NCBI RefSeq assembly: GCF_038050405.1
Contig: NZ_CP150900.1
Coordinates: 3,472,001-3,536,000 of the forward strand
Reading direction: 5' to 3'
Length of the DNA stretch: 64,000 nt
Source of the DNA: Paraburkholderia sp. IMGN_8
Lineage (GTDB): Bacteria > Pseudomonadota > Gammaproteobacteria > Burkholderiales > Burkholderiaceae
Position 1 is the stretch's first letter; the number at the start of each line of letters is the position of its first letter. The position numbers were made by a program, and so were the translations under genes. A model generated the notes under the pieces. It saw nothing but the letters and a program-made list of their open reading frames with translations. It was not told the DNA's origin and did not search any database. This document shows positions 48,044 to 58,381 of the stretch, piece by piece.

Positions 48044-48383
48044 TGACACTCCGTGGGGAACACTTGCGGCGCGGCAGAATCGAAGCCTCGGCCACACGCC
48101 GGAATTTGAAAGAAATTGTTAGACAGGATTGCGAAAACCAGGTATGCCGGGCACCCTTCGGGCAGGCGGAACGCCATGGGGTCGCATCGCTGCGCACTTC
48201 TGTCATCATTGTAGTGGTTGGCGCCAAGCCTTGCCGGAAGACCCTTCTGAGCTGTCGGACCGGACTGAGAAGGGCCCAGGATTCCGCGGTTGTCGTGCTG
48301 GCCGTTTTTACTAGCGCAACTCTCGCCGCTTATAGTTGGCGCTAATCGCTGCTTTACTCGCTTCACTCAAGAGAGGAATCAAA
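48044..48383. promoter_or_regulatory. apbC / OmpA-lipoprotein divergent region
   Basis: 340 bp without a gene. TATAGT (48331-48336) lies 48 bp before the lipoprotein start and is a possible -10 box. AGAGAGG just before the ATG is the ribosome site. Confidence 0.45.
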
Positions 48384-49037
48384 ATGAATGCAAAAATCAT
48401 GACTCGCCTGGCTGTCTTCGCCGTCGCCGGTTCGTTGCTGGCAGGCTGCGCGACCCAGCAGGGCACTAACACGGCAGTCGGCACGGGCGTAGGCGCCGGT
48501 ACCGGCGCGGCAATCGGCGCGATCTTCGGCGGTGGCAAGGGCGCGGCAATCGGCGCGGGGGTCGGCGCTGCGGTCGGCGGTATCACCGGCTATAACTGGC
48601 AAGCCATTCACAACAAGCTGTCGGGCGCCACCAAGGGCACCGGCACGCAGATCACCGAGCAGCCGGACGGCTCGCTCAAGCTGAACATCCCGAGTTCGGT
48701 CACCTTCGACACCAACAGCTACGCGGTCAAGCCATCGTTCGCGCCGGTGCTGGATCAGCTGACGCAGACCATGACCCAGAATCCGGAACTGATCGCCCAG
48801 GTGGTCGGCCACACGGATAGCACGGGCCAGCCGGCTTACAACCAGACGCTGTCGGTCAACCGCGCGGAAAGCGTGACGGGCTACCTGGCCCAACGCGGCG
48901 TGGCGCCGCAGCGCCTGTCGGCACAAGGCATGGGCCAGAACCAGCCGATCGCCGACAACAACACCGAAGCCGGCCGCGCGGCAAACCGTCGCGTGGAAAT
49001 CTATCTGCGCGCTACGGCTCAGCACACAACGCAATAA
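48384..49037 (+). CDS. OmpA-family peptidoglycan-associated lipoprotein
   Basis: 217 residues from the ATG at 48384 (AGAGAGG upstream). The signal peptide ends GSLLAGC, with Cys22 as lipid anchor. About 30-75 is a Gly/Ala-rich glycine-zipper segment (GTGVGAGTGAAIGAIFGGG, then GKGAAIGAGVGAAVGGI). About 105-210 is an OmpA C-domain: VTFDTNSYAVKPSFAPVLDQL, VVGHTDSTG, LSVNRAESVTGYLAQRGV, ending ANRRVEIYL. The Asp/Arg residues for diaminopimelate binding are in place. It anchors the outer membrane to the cell wall, like the YiaD type. Confidence 0.95.
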   Translation: MNAKIMTRLAVFAVAGSLLAGCATQQGTNTAVGTGVGAGTGAAIGAIFGGGKGAAIGAGVGAAVGGITGYNWQAIHNKLSGATKGTGTQITEQPDGSLKLNIPSSVTFDTNSYAVKPSFAPVLDQLTQTMTQNPELIAQVVGHTDSTGQPAYNQTLSVNRAESVTGYLAQRGVAPQRLSAQGMGQNQPIADNNTEAGRAANRRVEIYLRATAQHTTQ

Positions 49038-49397
49038 GAACAAGGCTCGAGGGGGCTGAATCAGCCGGGCGCCGGGCCCTTTTACGCTTAATCGGCCGGC
49101 GTCCGGAGCGCCGTAGAAATCTGACGAAGGCAGTTCTCAAGCGAGTTCGAAAAAAATTTCGAACTCTGCCGAAAATCCGCTGTCTGTCTCTACGGTACGT
49201 GGCTGGCTATGCCGCCGCGTCACCATTCTCCTCTTGTCGTTGTTGCTCCGGGGTTAATAGCCCCGGTTTTTTTTGGGCGCCCGGTTTATATAACTTCGCC
49301 CCCAACTCTGCCGGCAGCCGCGACCCAGCCTGCCCGCGCCGCGCGCCTGCCCTGCTAGAATCAACCTTTCGTCCCACCGCAGGCTCCCACCATCCTT
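49038..49397 (+). other. Leader region before metG
   Basis: 360 bp without a gene. It contains a strong terminator (49248-49274) about 210 bp after the lipoprotein stop, and an AAAAAATTTCGAAC-type AT-rich patch (49150-49170). A possible -10 box, TAGAAT, is at about 49355, before metG. Confidence 0.5.
49248..49274 (+). terminator. Terminator between the OmpA lipoprotein gene and metG
   Basis: CCGGGG-TTAATAG-CCCCGG followed by TTTTTTTT, a typical intrinsic terminator in the sense direction of both genes. Confidence 0.9.
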
Positions 49398-51530
49398 ATG
49401 TCAGCACCCGCAACCGATCTCTCCGCAGGCGCGCCGTCGGGCCGTCGCCAGATTCTCGTCACGTCTGCCCTTCCGTATGCGAACGGGCAAATCCATATCG
49501 GCCATCTGGTCGAATATATCCAGACGGATATCTGGGTCCGGACGTTGCGAATGCACGGGCACGAGGTCTATTACGTGGGCGCCGACGACACGCACGGCAC
49601 GCCGATCATGCTGCGCGCGGAAAAAGAAGGTCTGACGCCGAAGCAGCTGATCGACCGCGTCTGGCAAGAGCACACGCGCGATTTCGACAGCTTCGGGATT
49701 TCGTTCGACAATTACTACTCGACCGATTCCGAGGAAAACCGCGTCCAGAGCGAATCGATCTACATGGCGCTCAAAGAAGCCGGTCTGATCGAGGCGCGCG
49801 ACATCGAACAGGCGTATGACCCCGTCAAGGAAATGTTCCTGCCGGATCGCTTCATCAAGGGCGAATGCCCGAAGTGCGGCGCGAAAGACCAGTACGGCGA
49901 CAGCTGTGAAGTATGCGGATCGACTTACCAGCCGACCGAGCTGATCAATCCGTATTCGGTCGTCTCGGGCGCCACGCCGATTCGCAAGACCTCGACGCAC
50001 TACTTCTTCCGCCTGTCCGATCCGCGCTGCGAGAATTTCCTGCGCGCGTGGGTGGGCGGTCTGGCGCAACCGGAAGCGACCAACAAGATGCGCGAATGGC
50101 TCGGCGACGCCGGCGAAGCCAGGCTCGCCGATTGGGACATCTCGCGCGACGCGCCGTATTTCGGCTTCGAAATTCCGGGCGCGCCGGGCAAGTATTTCTA
50201 TGTGTGGCTGGACGCGCCGGTCGGCTATTACGCGAGCTTCAAGAATCTTGCCGACAAGCGCGGCCTCGATTTCGACGCCTGGGTTCGCAAGGGTTCGACA
50301 GCCGAGCAGTACCACTTCATCGGCAAAGACATTCTGTATTTCCACACGCTGTTCTGGCCGGCCATGCTCGAGTTTTCGGGCCACCGCACGCCGACCAACG
50401 TGTTCGCGCACGGCTTCCTGACGGTGGACGGCGCGAAAATGTCGAAGTCGCGCGGCACCTTCATCACGGCGCAAAGCGTGATCGACACCGGCCTGAACCC
50501 GGAATGGCTGCGCTATTACTTCGCGGCCAAGCTGAACAGCACGATGGAAGACCTCGACCTGAACCTCGACGACTTCCAGGCGCGCGTGAACAGCGATCTG
50601 GTCGGCAAGTACGTGAACATCGCGAGCCGCGCGGCAGGTTTCCTGATCAAGCGTTTCGACGGCCGCGTGCAGGACAGCGCAATGCAGCACCCGCTGCTCG
50701 CCACGCTACGCGCCGCCGTGCCGCAGATCGCCGCGAACTACGAAGCGCGCGAATACAACCGCGCGCTGCGCCAGACCATGGAACTGGCCGACACGGTCAA
50801 TGCCTACGTCGACACCGCCAAGCCGTGGGATCAGGCGAAAGACCCTGCCAACGCGGTTGCGCTGCATGAGACGTGCAGCGTGAGCGTCGAGGCGTTCCGT
50901 CTGCTGTCGCTGGCGTTGAAGCCGGTGTTGCCGAAGCTGGCCGAAGCGGTCGAAGGCTTCCTCGGCATCGAGCCGCTGGTGTGGGCCGACGCACATGTGC
51001 CGTTGAGTTCGGCGCGTCCAATCAACGCGTACAAGCACCTGATGACGCGCGTCGATCCGAAGCAGATCGAAGCGCTGCTGGCGGCCAATCGCGATTCGCT
51101 GCAAGCCACGCCGGAAGCCGGCGTGCCGGCTGACGCGAAGACCAAGTCGAAAGCGAAAGCAGCCCCCGCCGACAAGGACGAAACGTCCGACGTCATCTCG
51201 ATCGACGACTTCGCCAAGATCGATTTGCGCGTCGCGAAGATCGTCGACTGCAAGGCGGTCGAGGGGTCGGACAAGCTGTTGCAACTGACGCTCGACATTG
51301 GCGAAGAGAAAACGCGCAACGTGTTCTCGGGCATCAAGTCGGCGTATCAGCCGGAGCAACTGGTCGGCAAGCTGACGGTGATGGTCGCGAATCTCGCGCC
51401 GCGCAAAATGAAGTTTGGCCTGTCCGAAGGGATGGTGCTGGCGGCATCGGCCACTGATGAGAAAGCGGAACCTGGCCTGTACGTGCTCGAACCGGACAGC
51501 GGCGCGAAGCCGGGCATGCGCGTGAAGTAA
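49398..51530 (+). CDS. metG: Methionyl-tRNA synthetase
   Basis: 710 residues. Class I catalytic core with the HIGH motif [12 protein letters not shown], a four-cysteine zinc knuckle ([18 protein letters not shown]), and KMSKS in [12 protein letters not shown]. An anticodon-binding helical domain follows (about 395-560). A Lys/Ala/Thr-rich linker (about 570-598) leads to the C-terminal tRNA-binding (EMAP/Trbp111) OB domain, [23 protein letters not shown], at about 605-710, which makes it the dimeric long form. ATG at 49398 with weak Shine-Dalgarno. Confidence 0.98.
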   Translation: MSAPATDLSAGAPSGRRQILVTSALPYANGQIHIGHLVEYIQTDIWVRTLRMHGHEVYYVGADDTHGTPIMLRAEKEGLTPKQLIDRVWQEHTRDFDSFGISFDNYYSTDSEENRVQSESIYMALKEAGLIEARDIEQAYDPVKEMFLPDRFIKGECPKCGAKDQYGDSCEVCGSTYQPTELINPYSVVSGATPIRKTSTHYFFRLSDPRCENFLRAWVGGLAQPEATNKMREWLGDAGEARLADWDISRDAPYFGFEIPGAPGKYFYVWLDAPVGYYASFKNLADKRGLDFDAWVRKGSTAEQYHFIGKDILYFHTLFWPAMLEFSGHRTPTNVFAHGFLTVDGAKMSKSRGTFITAQSVIDTGLNPEWLRYYFAAKLNSTMEDLDLNLDDFQARVNSDLVGKYVNIASRAAGFLIKRFDGRVQDSAMQHPLLATLRAAVPQIAANYEAREYNRALRQTMELADTVNAYVDTAKPWDQAKDPANAVALHETCSVSVEAFRLLSLALKPVLPKLAEAVEGFLGIEPLVWADAHVPLSSARPINAYKHLMTRVDPKQIEALLAANRDSLQATPEAGVPADAKTKSKAKAAPADKDETSDVISIDDFAKIDLRVAKIVDCKAVEGSDKLLQLTLDIGEEKTRNVFSGIKSAYQPEQLVGKLTVMVANLAPRKMKFGLSEGMVLAASATDEKAEPGLYVLEPDSGAKPGMRVK

Positions 51531-51563
51531 AAAGCGCGGCGTCGAACGCTTCAGCCTCAAACA

Positions 51564-51597
51564 AAAACGGCACGCTGTAACAGGCGTGCCGTTTTTT
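51564..51597. terminator. Bidirectional terminator between metG and tamB
   Basis: AAAACGGCACGC and GCGTGCCGTTTT pair around TGTAACAG between the convergent stops at 51530 and 51624. Confidence 0.93.
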
Positions 51598-51623
51598 ATG
51601 CCGTTGTTTTGCTTAATCCACCA

Positions 51624-54600
51624 TCACCACCGGATCCGGTCGTAGCGCCGTGTGTAAAGCAGAGCGATACCGTCGAACGTGCCGCCGTAGGCCGCAACCG
51701 ACCAATACCGCGTCAGGTTGACCGTCGCCTTGATCGCATTGCTCGCCGACTGCAGCCCCTGCTCGTAGCCGATCACGAGCCACTCGTTGATCGCCTTCGA
51801 CACCATCACCACCTGGGGGTCGGTCAGCCCGACTTCGCTTCGGCCAATCGAAAACTCGTCGAGCCCGACAGTCTGCGCGATCCGTTTGCCGCTCGCGCTG
51901 CCGAGCAACGCAAGCGCGGTCGTCATGGTGCTTTGCTGACCGAGGTTATTACCCTGATCCGTGCCATGGCCGAACAGCAGCCAGGAGAGCTTTTCGTTGT
52001 CCGGCACGTTCGGCTCCGACACCAGCTTCGCGACCGGAGTCTGGATCGTGCCCGTTACCTGCACGCCCGCCTCGACCTGCTGATTGCGGCGCATCGCAAG
52101 GATGTTGATGCCTGGATTGGCCACCGGTCCGTTGAACGTGAAGAAGCCGTTTTCGATACCGAGCTTGCGGCCGAACGCGGTGTAGGTCGAACCAGGCGTC
52201 ACGCGAACATTGCCGACGGCGCGCAGCGGCAGATTCGGTGCGCTCAATGCGGTAATCGTGCCGGTCAGGCCCAGGTCCGCGCCTTGGCCGCGAAAGCGGA
52301 AGTTGTTGCCGAGACTGATGTCGATGTTGGCGCGCGGCGCGAACGGGCCGATCGGCTTGTCGGTGCCGGCCACCGGGGCCGGCCGCTCGCCCGCCACCGT
52401 GCCGTCCGGGCGCACCACCACCACGTCGTCGCCGAGCTTCGGCGCGGACTGCTCCGGCATGTCGAACAGCGCGTGATCGACCGCGAACTTGCCGTTGATC
52501 GCCATGCCGCCCTGCGGCCCCGCGTTCGCGACGCTCGCGCTGCCTGACAGCGACAAGTTGCGGTCGGGTGCGGCAAACAGTTCCAGCTTGTCGGCGACAA
52601 TGCTGGCGCTCAGATCGGGCTGCGCGCTATCCAGGCGCACGCGGCCGGTCGCGCGCAACGTGCCGCTAGCGCCGTGAAATTCGACCTGCTGGAAGTCCAC
52701 CAGATTTTCTGACAGCGCAATGCGCATCACCCCGTCTTTCAGTTGCACGCCCTGATCGACCATCGTCGCCGACAGCCCGTCGCCGAGCAGCGAGCCGGAC
52801 AGATTCGGCCTGGCGACCGTGCCGCCGAGCGCGAGCTTGAGCGCGAGGTGGCCGTCGAGCAGATAGCTCGGGCCAAACAGGCCGCCGGTCGTTTTCAACG
52901 ACGGCACGTTCGCGTTCACGTTGCCGTTCAGCGCGCCCTCTTCGTTGACGGCCAGGAAGCCGTCGCGCATCACCAGCGTGGTATGCGCGTCGGCCTCGAT
53001 CACGCCGATCCGGCTGGCCTGCGCATGCACGGTGGCGTTGAGCCGGTTGCCGCCGCTGAATTCGGCGCGCGCGGTCATATCGGTAATGCCCAGCGACGCG
53101 AGGCCGCGGCCGATTTCGACCGTGACGTCGCCGCCGCGGCGCTTCAGCTGGATGTGGCCGCTCGCGGTACTGCCGAGCGCGAAGTCCCAGTCGCCGTCGA
53201 ACACCAGATCGGTTTTGACGGCCGGCGGCGCGCCGGTGATCTCGCGCCGCAGGTCCTGCAAGCGCGCCAGCGAAATGCCGGTCAAGCTGCCCGCCGACTG
53301 GATTCTGCCGTGGTCGAGGACGAACGATTTGAGGTTCAGCACTGCGCCTTCGAGCGTGAGACGCGTCGCGCCCAAGGTGACGCGGTTCGGCCCGGCGCTG
53401 ACGGCCAGCGGCGACTCGAGATTGAGCGCCGGCGTGCCGCGGTTTTGCAGGCGGCCGACGGTGCCGTCCCAGCGCGTGCCGTCGCGTGCTTCGGTCAGCT
53501 TGCCGTTGGCGGCGAGCGTCAGATCGAGCGGACGGTCCTGCAGCTTGCCGGTGGCCGCCGCCTCGAGCGTATGGTTCGCACGCGTGCCGGACAGGCGCGC
53601 CGTGAGCGTGGTCAGATCGACGCCGCCCGCGCTCAGATTGCGCGCGTCCGTGGTGAAGACGAGCGCGCCGTTCGCGCCGTCGCGCAGTTCGGCGTGGCCT
53701 TCCGCATGGCCGATCCGGTTGGTGCCGAACGTCACGCTGTCGGCCTTGTAGTTCAGCACGACGTTCGGATGCGCGAACGAGCCCGTAACGTCGCCATCCG
53801 CCGCGACGAGACCCGCGAGGCCGAAGCCGAGGCGCTCCAGTTGCGGCGCATCGACGCGAAACCGCAGCCGGTCGCCGCGGGCGCCGAAGCTGCCTTGCAG
53901 ATCGACCTGGTTGCCGGCCACCGACAGATTCGCGCGGCTCGGCAGAATCCGCGAGCCGGCTAGCTGGACCGTGCCGCCACCGGTCAACGGCAGGTCATCG
54001 TAGACGCTCGGGCCCAGTTTGAATTCGGCCTTGGTGGTAAAGGTCGGACCGAGTACGCCGGCCGCCGTCAGCGTACCGGTCACACGCGCTTCGATCTTGC
54101 GGGCAGGTGGCGCGCCGCGCTTCGGCGGCGCTTTGTGTTGGATGGGCTTCGCGCTCACCGCGGCCCTGGCGGTGTTCTTTGCCGCGGCGGCAACTTTGTC
54201 GCCGGGCGCTGCGCTTTTCGCACCGGCCGTGCTTGCCGCGCCTGCCGTCCCTTGCGCGCCTTTGACATTGTTTGCCGGGCCAGTCTCCGGCGTGCGCGAC
54301 GGCATTTGCGACGTCAGCGTCAGCGGATCGAAATCGGTCAGTTGCGCTTTCAGGTTGTAGGTGGAATTCGCGTCGTGCTTGAGCGCGCCGGATAGGTCGA
54401 TACGGCCCTTGCCCGACGTGACGCGCACGTCGTTGAAGCTCATCCGCGCGGGATCGAACGTCACCTTGCCCTGGGCGCGCAACGCCGCTTTCGGGTCGGC
54501 GAGATCGAGGGTAATGCTCTGGACGTCGTCGTTCAGACGGATGCCGATGGGACCGGAAAGCTGCGTCGGCCGCACGGCCGCTTCGAGCGCGTTCAGATCG

Positions 54601-55931
54601 AGCCCGGCGACTTGCAGATCGAACTGACCGCGCTTGCCAGTCAGCGCGCCGCCGCCGGAAAGTGTGGCGCTCTTCACGAGCCGCACGTTCAGGTTGGAGA
54701 TGCGCTGCGCCTGGGCGTCAAGGCGCACATCGGCGCGGGCGTCGATCACGGGCAGCAGGTCCTGGTCGATCGCGCCGGGTTTGGCGTTGACGATCGAAAT
54801 CTGGCCGGCCACCGCGAATCCCGAGGCGGCTTTCGGCGACGCCTCGGTGTTGACGCCGCCTTTGCCGTTTTTGACCGCTGCGCTTGCTGCGCCGGAAGCG
54901 CCGGTGGAACTCGCCGCTGCATTCACACCGCTAGCCGCTGCCGCGCCCAACACCACCGCACCCGCCGCATCCCGCCCAACCGGCTGCAACTCTGCCCGCA
55001 CCGCCAGATCGGCCAGCGGCGCGCCGGGCGCAAACGCCTGTGGGTTGACGTGATCGAAAGTGAGCGTCGCGCGTTGCAGCGGCACGTCCGCAAACGGCGT
55101 CGCCTCGATCTGCGCATGGCCGGCGAGCTTCATGCCGCTCGCATCCAGCTCGGCGACCAATGTTTCGAGCGAGCCGGTCAGATGCCCGCCGACCTGCACC
55201 GGCTCGTTGTTGACCTTGCCCGAATAGCCGATGTCGCCGGTCAGCGCAAACGGCCGCACACCGTCGAGCTTCGCCGCCGCGGTCACTGCGCCGAACGGCG
55301 TGTCGAGCCGGTCGACCGCGGCCTCGTGATGGCGCCCGTCGCTGCGGCCATGAAAGACGAAGCGGGACAACTCGGTAGTCGACGCGCCCTGGCGCAACAG
55401 CAGCTTCTCCACCTGCACGTCCCGGATGTCGAGTTGCAGCGGCAAACGCAAGTCTTGCGGCAGCGTCAGCGGTCCGCTGCTGGTCGACGACGAGCCCACC
55501 CGCGCGTCGATCGTACCGACATGCAGATAGTCGATCGCGAAGCGCCAGGGCTCGCCAGTGAGCGCCCAACGGCCGGCCGCGCGGTCGATCTGGATATCGG
55601 TGCCGCTGCCGTCGAGGCTGCGCCAGCGCACCTGGCGCAGTTGCACGCCGCGCGCGAGCGTGCCGCTTTCCAGCGTGCCCGTCAGCCTGCCGCCGAGCAG
55701 CTTGACGGCCGCGTGCCACGCATAGCCGGTGCCGCGCTCGGTTGTCAGCGCGCCGTACAGCAGGCCAATCGCCACCGCGACCAGCAGCACCAGCACCGCG
55801 ACCGTCCACGCAAGCGTTTTCAACAGCAACCGCACGGGCCGGCGCTTAGGCGGCGGCGCAGAAGGTTGCTGCCCCGGCGGGTGATCGCCGGGCGGCTGCG
55901 CAGGTGGTTGAGCGGAAACGTCCGTGGTCAT
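51624..55931 (-). CDS. tamB: Translocation and assembly module subunit TamB
   Basis: 1435 residues, slightly longer than E. coli TamB (1259). A cytoplasmic Pro-rich N-terminus (PPAQPPGDHPPGQQPSAPPP) precedes one transmembrane helix (about 34-55, LLLKTLAWTVAVLVLLVAVAI). A very long beta-taco repeat region follows, then the C-terminal TamB/DUF490 domain (about 1050-1435), ending YTRRYDRIRW. It contains two Ala/Ser-rich insertions, near residues 325-360 and 560-600. It spans the periplasm and works with TamA in moving lipids or proteins to the outer membrane. It begins 28 bp after the tamA stop. Confidence 0.96.
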   Translation of the reverse strand: MTTDVSAQPPAQPPGDHPPGQQPSAPPPKRRPVRLLLKTLAWTVAVLVLLVAVAIGLLYGALTTERGTGYAWHAAVKLLGGRLTGTLESGTLARGVQLRQVRWRSLDGSGTDIQIDRAAGRWALTGEPWRFAIDYLHVGTIDARVGSSSTSSGPLTLPQDLRLPLQLDIRDVQVEKLLLRQGASTTELSRFVFHGRSDGRHHEAAVDRLDTPFGAVTAAAKLDGVRPFALTGDIGYSGKVNNEPVQVGGHLTGSLETLVAELDASGMKLAGHAQIEATPFADVPLQRATLTFDHVNPQAFAPGAPLADLAVRAELQPVGRDAAGAVVLGAAAASGVNAAASSTGASGAASAAVKNGKGGVNTEASPKAASGFAVAGQISIVNAKPGAIDQDLLPVIDARADVRLDAQAQRISNLNVRLVKSATLSGGGALTGKRGQFDLQVAGLDLNALEAAVRPTQLSGPIGIRLNDDVQSITLDLADPKAALRAQGKVTFDPARMSFNDVRVTSGKGRIDLSGALKHDANSTYNLKAQLTDFDPLTLTSQMPSRTPETGPANNVKGAQGTAGAASTAGAKSAAPGDKVAAAAKNTARAAVSAKPIQHKAPPKRGAPPARKIEARVTGTLTAAGVLGPTFTTKAEFKLGPSVYDDLPLTGGGTVQLAGSRILPSRANLSVAGNQVDLQGSFGARGDRLRFRVDAPQLERLGFGLAGLVAADGDVTGSFAHPNVVLNYKADSVTFGTNRIGHAEGHAELRDGANGALVFTTDARNLSAGGVDLTTLTARLSGTRANHTLEAAATGKLQDRPLDLTLAANGKLTEARDGTRWDGTVGRLQNRGTPALNLESPLAVSAGPNRVTLGATRLTLEGAVLNLKSFVLDHGRIQSAGSLTGISLARLQDLRREITGAPPAVKTDLVFDGDWDFALGSTASGHIQLKRRGGDVTVEIGRGLASLGITDMTARAEFSGGNRLNATVHAQASRIGVIEADAHTTLVMRDGFLAVNEEGALNGNVNANVPSLKTTGGLFGPSYLLDGHLALKLALGGTVARPNLSGSLLGDGLSATMVDQGVQLKDGVMRIALSENLVDFQQVEFHGASGTLRATGRVRLDSAQPDLSASIVADKLELFAAPDRNLSLSGSASVANAGPQGGMAINGKFAVDHALFDMPEQSAPKLGDDVVVVRPDGTVAGERPAPVAGTDKPIGPFAPRANIDISLGNNFRFRGQGADLGLTGTITALSAPNLPLRAVGNVRVTPGSTYTAFGRKLGIENGFFTFNGPVANPGINILAMRRNQQVEAGVQVTGTIQTPVAKLVSEPNVPDNEKLSWLLFGHGTDQGNNLGQQSTMTTALALLGSASGKRIAQTVGLDEFSIGRSEVGLTDPQVVMVSKAINEWLVIGYEQGLQSASNAIKATVNLTRYWSVAAYGGTFDGIALLYTRRYDRIRW

Positions 55932-55959
55932 GCGTGGTTCATGTGAATGCAGGTTTCCA

Positions 55960-57729
55960 TCAAAAAGCGATGCCGAGCGTCAGATATGGCCGCACGCTCC
56001 TGTTGCGAATCCCGTAAGCGACATCGATGTTGACCGGCCCGACCGGGCTGCGCCAACGCGCGCCCACGCCGACGCCAGGATAAAAGACTTTCTCGCCCCA
56101 GGTATCGGTGGCGGTGCCGACGTCGAAGAACGCGGCCGCGCCCCAATCGTGACTGAACCAGTGCTGATACTCGGCCGCCGCGGTGACCAGATATTTGGTC
56201 GGCAGCACCGAACCGGCGACGTTATTACCAATGCTCTGATAGCTGTAGCCGCGAATCGAATTCGAGCCGCCCGCACGGAACAGCAGCGAAGCCGGAATGC
56301 CGCTCGAACTGCCGCTCGTGAACACGCCGCCGAGCTCGGCGCGGAACAGCACGAGGTCTTCCTTGCCGATCGGCAGGTACTGCTGGCCGCGGGCGTAGCC
56401 GCGTATGAACGTCTGATCGGTCAGCGCGCCTTTGACCGCAAAACCCGCTTCCACGTGAATCAGATTGCCCGAACGCGGGAACAGCGGGTCGTCGGTATCG
56501 CGGCGGGTCCAAGACCACGACGGCACCAGCGCGCGGCTGGTAGTCGGCGCAATCGCGTTCTGGTCGAGCCGGTCCTGGTAGAAGAGGATCGAATAGTTGT
56601 AGTCGATGAATTGCGACGTGCGGGCCCGTTGCACGCCGCCACGAAGACTGTAGATGCGCGTGTCGGAAACATTGGTGGTGGTGTAAGACGCCAACACGCT
56701 ATTGGTCCACGCACGCGGCCCCGGCGGCATCGCGAGCTGGATTTGCCCATACTGCTGAACCTGGTCGATGCGGCCGGCGATCGTGAACGGCCAGGCCTTG
56801 CCGAAGGTGTCGAGATACGAATACGAGCCCTGGATCAGCGGACCGTTGTCGGTCGAGTAGCCTACCCCGCCGCGTATGCTGTTGTACGGATATTCCGACA
56901 CCTTCACATGCAGCGGCGTCTCGACCGGTTTGGCCGGATCGCTATCCACATCGATGGCGACGCTCGCGTAATACGGCGTGTTCTGCAACTGCCGCTGCAA
57001 CTCGGCGACGCGCTGCACATCGTAGACATCGCCGACCGAAATCGGATTCACGTTATCGACGATCTGCTCCGGATAGCGCCGCGTGCCGGACACGTCGAGT
57101 TTGCCCATCGTGAAGGTCGGCCCGCTGTCATAGGTGACGGACAGCTTTGCGTCGTGCGTGCGTGGGTCGATACGCGCTTCGGAGTGGTAAGTCTTCGCGC
57201 CCAGATAGCGGCGCGCCTGCAGCGCCCTGAGCGACGCGTTTTTCGCGTCGTCCCAATCGCCTTGCGAGAACGGATCGCCTTCATGCAGCGAAAACGCGAA
57301 GCGCGCGGCATTTTCCTGCGCCGGATCTTCGGTCAGCACCGGGCCGCGAAACGACAGCGAAATCGACGAGATGACGGTTTGCGGCCCGGGATCGACGCTC
57401 ACCGTGACGTGCTTCTTGCCGTCGACGGTGCGCACGTCGGTGCGTACGACCGGCGTGAAATAGCCTTGCGTGGCGGTCAGATCGCGCACCTGCTGCGGGG
57501 TCGCAGTGATGAGGAACTCGAACTGGTCCTCACTGATGTCGGCGCGCCTGGCGAAGCGCGCAATGTCCAGATGCGCTTCGAGCAGCTTGCGCAGCGAGCG
57601 CGGCGAAGCCTCGATATCGACCTTGTAGCTGGCGCTGGCACGCGCGGCATGCACGTCGGCGGCAGCCAACGTCAGCAGGACGATGCCGAACGCCAGCCAC
57701 GCGCGCAGCCAACGCCGAATGGGCGCCAT
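55960..57729 (-). CDS. tamA: Autotransporter assembly complex outer-membrane protein TamA
   Basis: 589 residues from the ATG at 57729, which places a normal signal peptide (MAPIRRWLRAWLAFGIVLL...AADVHA) at the N-terminus. A TTG at 57822 with a stronger GGAGG six bases upstream would add 31 residues and is a real alternative. POTRA domains occupy about 30-260 (YKVDIEASPRSLRKLLEAHLD; FTMGKLDVSGTRRYPEQIVD). The Omp85 16-strand barrel follows, with the FRAGGSNSIRGYSYQSIG signature and the final strand VAYGIRNRSVRPYLTLGIAF, ending in Phe. Operon with tamB. Confidence 0.95.
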   Translation of the reverse strand: MAPIRRWLRAWLAFGIVLLTLAAADVHAARASASYKVDIEASPRSLRKLLEAHLDIARFARRADISEDQFEFLITATPQQVRDLTATQGYFTPVVRTDVRTVDGKKHVTVSVDPGPQTVISSISLSFRGPVLTEDPAQENAARFAFSLHEGDPFSQGDWDDAKNASLRALQARRYLGAKTYHSEARIDPRTHDAKLSVTYDSGPTFTMGKLDVSGTRRYPEQIVDNVNPISVGDVYDVQRVAELQRQLQNTPYYASVAIDVDSDPAKPVETPLHVKVSEYPYNSIRGGVGYSTDNGPLIQGSYSYLDTFGKAWPFTIAGRIDQVQQYGQIQLAMPPGPRAWTNSVLASYTTTNVSDTRIYSLRGGVQRARTSQFIDYNYSILFYQDRLDQNAIAPTTSRALVPSWSWTRRDTDDPLFPRSGNLIHVEAGFAVKGALTDQTFIRGYARGQQYLPIGKEDLVLFRAELGGVFTSGSSSGIPASLLFRAGGSNSIRGYSYQSIGNNVAGSVLPTKYLVTAAAEYQHWFSHDWGAAAFFDVGTATDTWGEKVFYPGVGVGARWRSPVGPVNIDVAYGIRNRSVRPYLTLGIAF

Positions 57730-58191
57730 GCGCCTGCACTGCGCACCGGCTGCATCGGCCGCGTTGGCCGCGTTGGCTTTAGCGCGCCGCACACGCGGCG
57801 TTTCGATCGCACATCCCGCCAAACAGGACCTCCGGCCGTGGTTAGTGAATTATTTCGCTCGGGCTCGCCATGGCGGCCGAAACTCGCTATTTGACCACAT
57901 CGGCGAGGCCGCGCGATCTATTGGAAGCGCGCTCGCGCCAATGGCCAGACGGCGCGCAAGCCGCGCTGCGCGTGGCCCCCGTCATGGTGCACACGCCCCC
58001 AAGCCGGTGGCGCGCCCGCCTTTGACGCGTCGCCGCCGCGCGGGTTCCGGGCGTTTTTTGCGCGCCTGCCGCCGTTTTTCGTCCACGCGCGGCGCTTGCG
58101 GTAAAATCGCGAAGTCAAAGCGGTAGCCTTGCGGGTTCCTGTCAGGGGCCTGCAGAACAGCCGCCATTTCACCCATCACGGACGTCGAGCC
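57730..58191. other. Divergent region between tamA and the DUF3460 gene
   Basis: About 460 bp (370 if tamA starts at the TTG). No intact gene. TAAAAT at 58102-58107 is a possible -10 box for the DUF3460-scpA unit. Confidence 0.45.
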
Positions 58192-58377
58192 ATGTATCAA
58201 TCGGACATCACCCAGTTCCTGAACCAGCTCAAGCAACAAAAACCGAATCTGGAAGCTGAACAGCGCCGTGGCCGGTCGCTGCTGTGGGACAAACAGCCGA
58301 TCGACCTCGAAGAACGCGCCGAGCAGAAAGCCTCGCGCGTAGAGCAGACGCCTTACTCGTACTATCAAAACTTCTAA
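58192..58377 (+). CDS. DUF3460 family protein
   Basis: 61 residues from the ATG at 58192: MYQSDITQFLNQLKQQKPN, then LEAEQRRGRSLLWDKQPIDL, and a conserved C-terminus QTPYSYYQNF. Full length for this small family, which is restricted to Burkholderiales as far as I know. It is fully soluble, with a charged helical middle. It ends 4 bp before scpA, so it is probably cotranslated with it, hinting at a link to chromosome handling; no function is established. Confidence 0.92.
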   Translation: MYQSDITQFLNQLKQQKPNLEAEQRRGRSLLWDKQPIDLEERAEQKASRVEQTPYSYYQNF

Positions 58378-58381
58378 GCGC

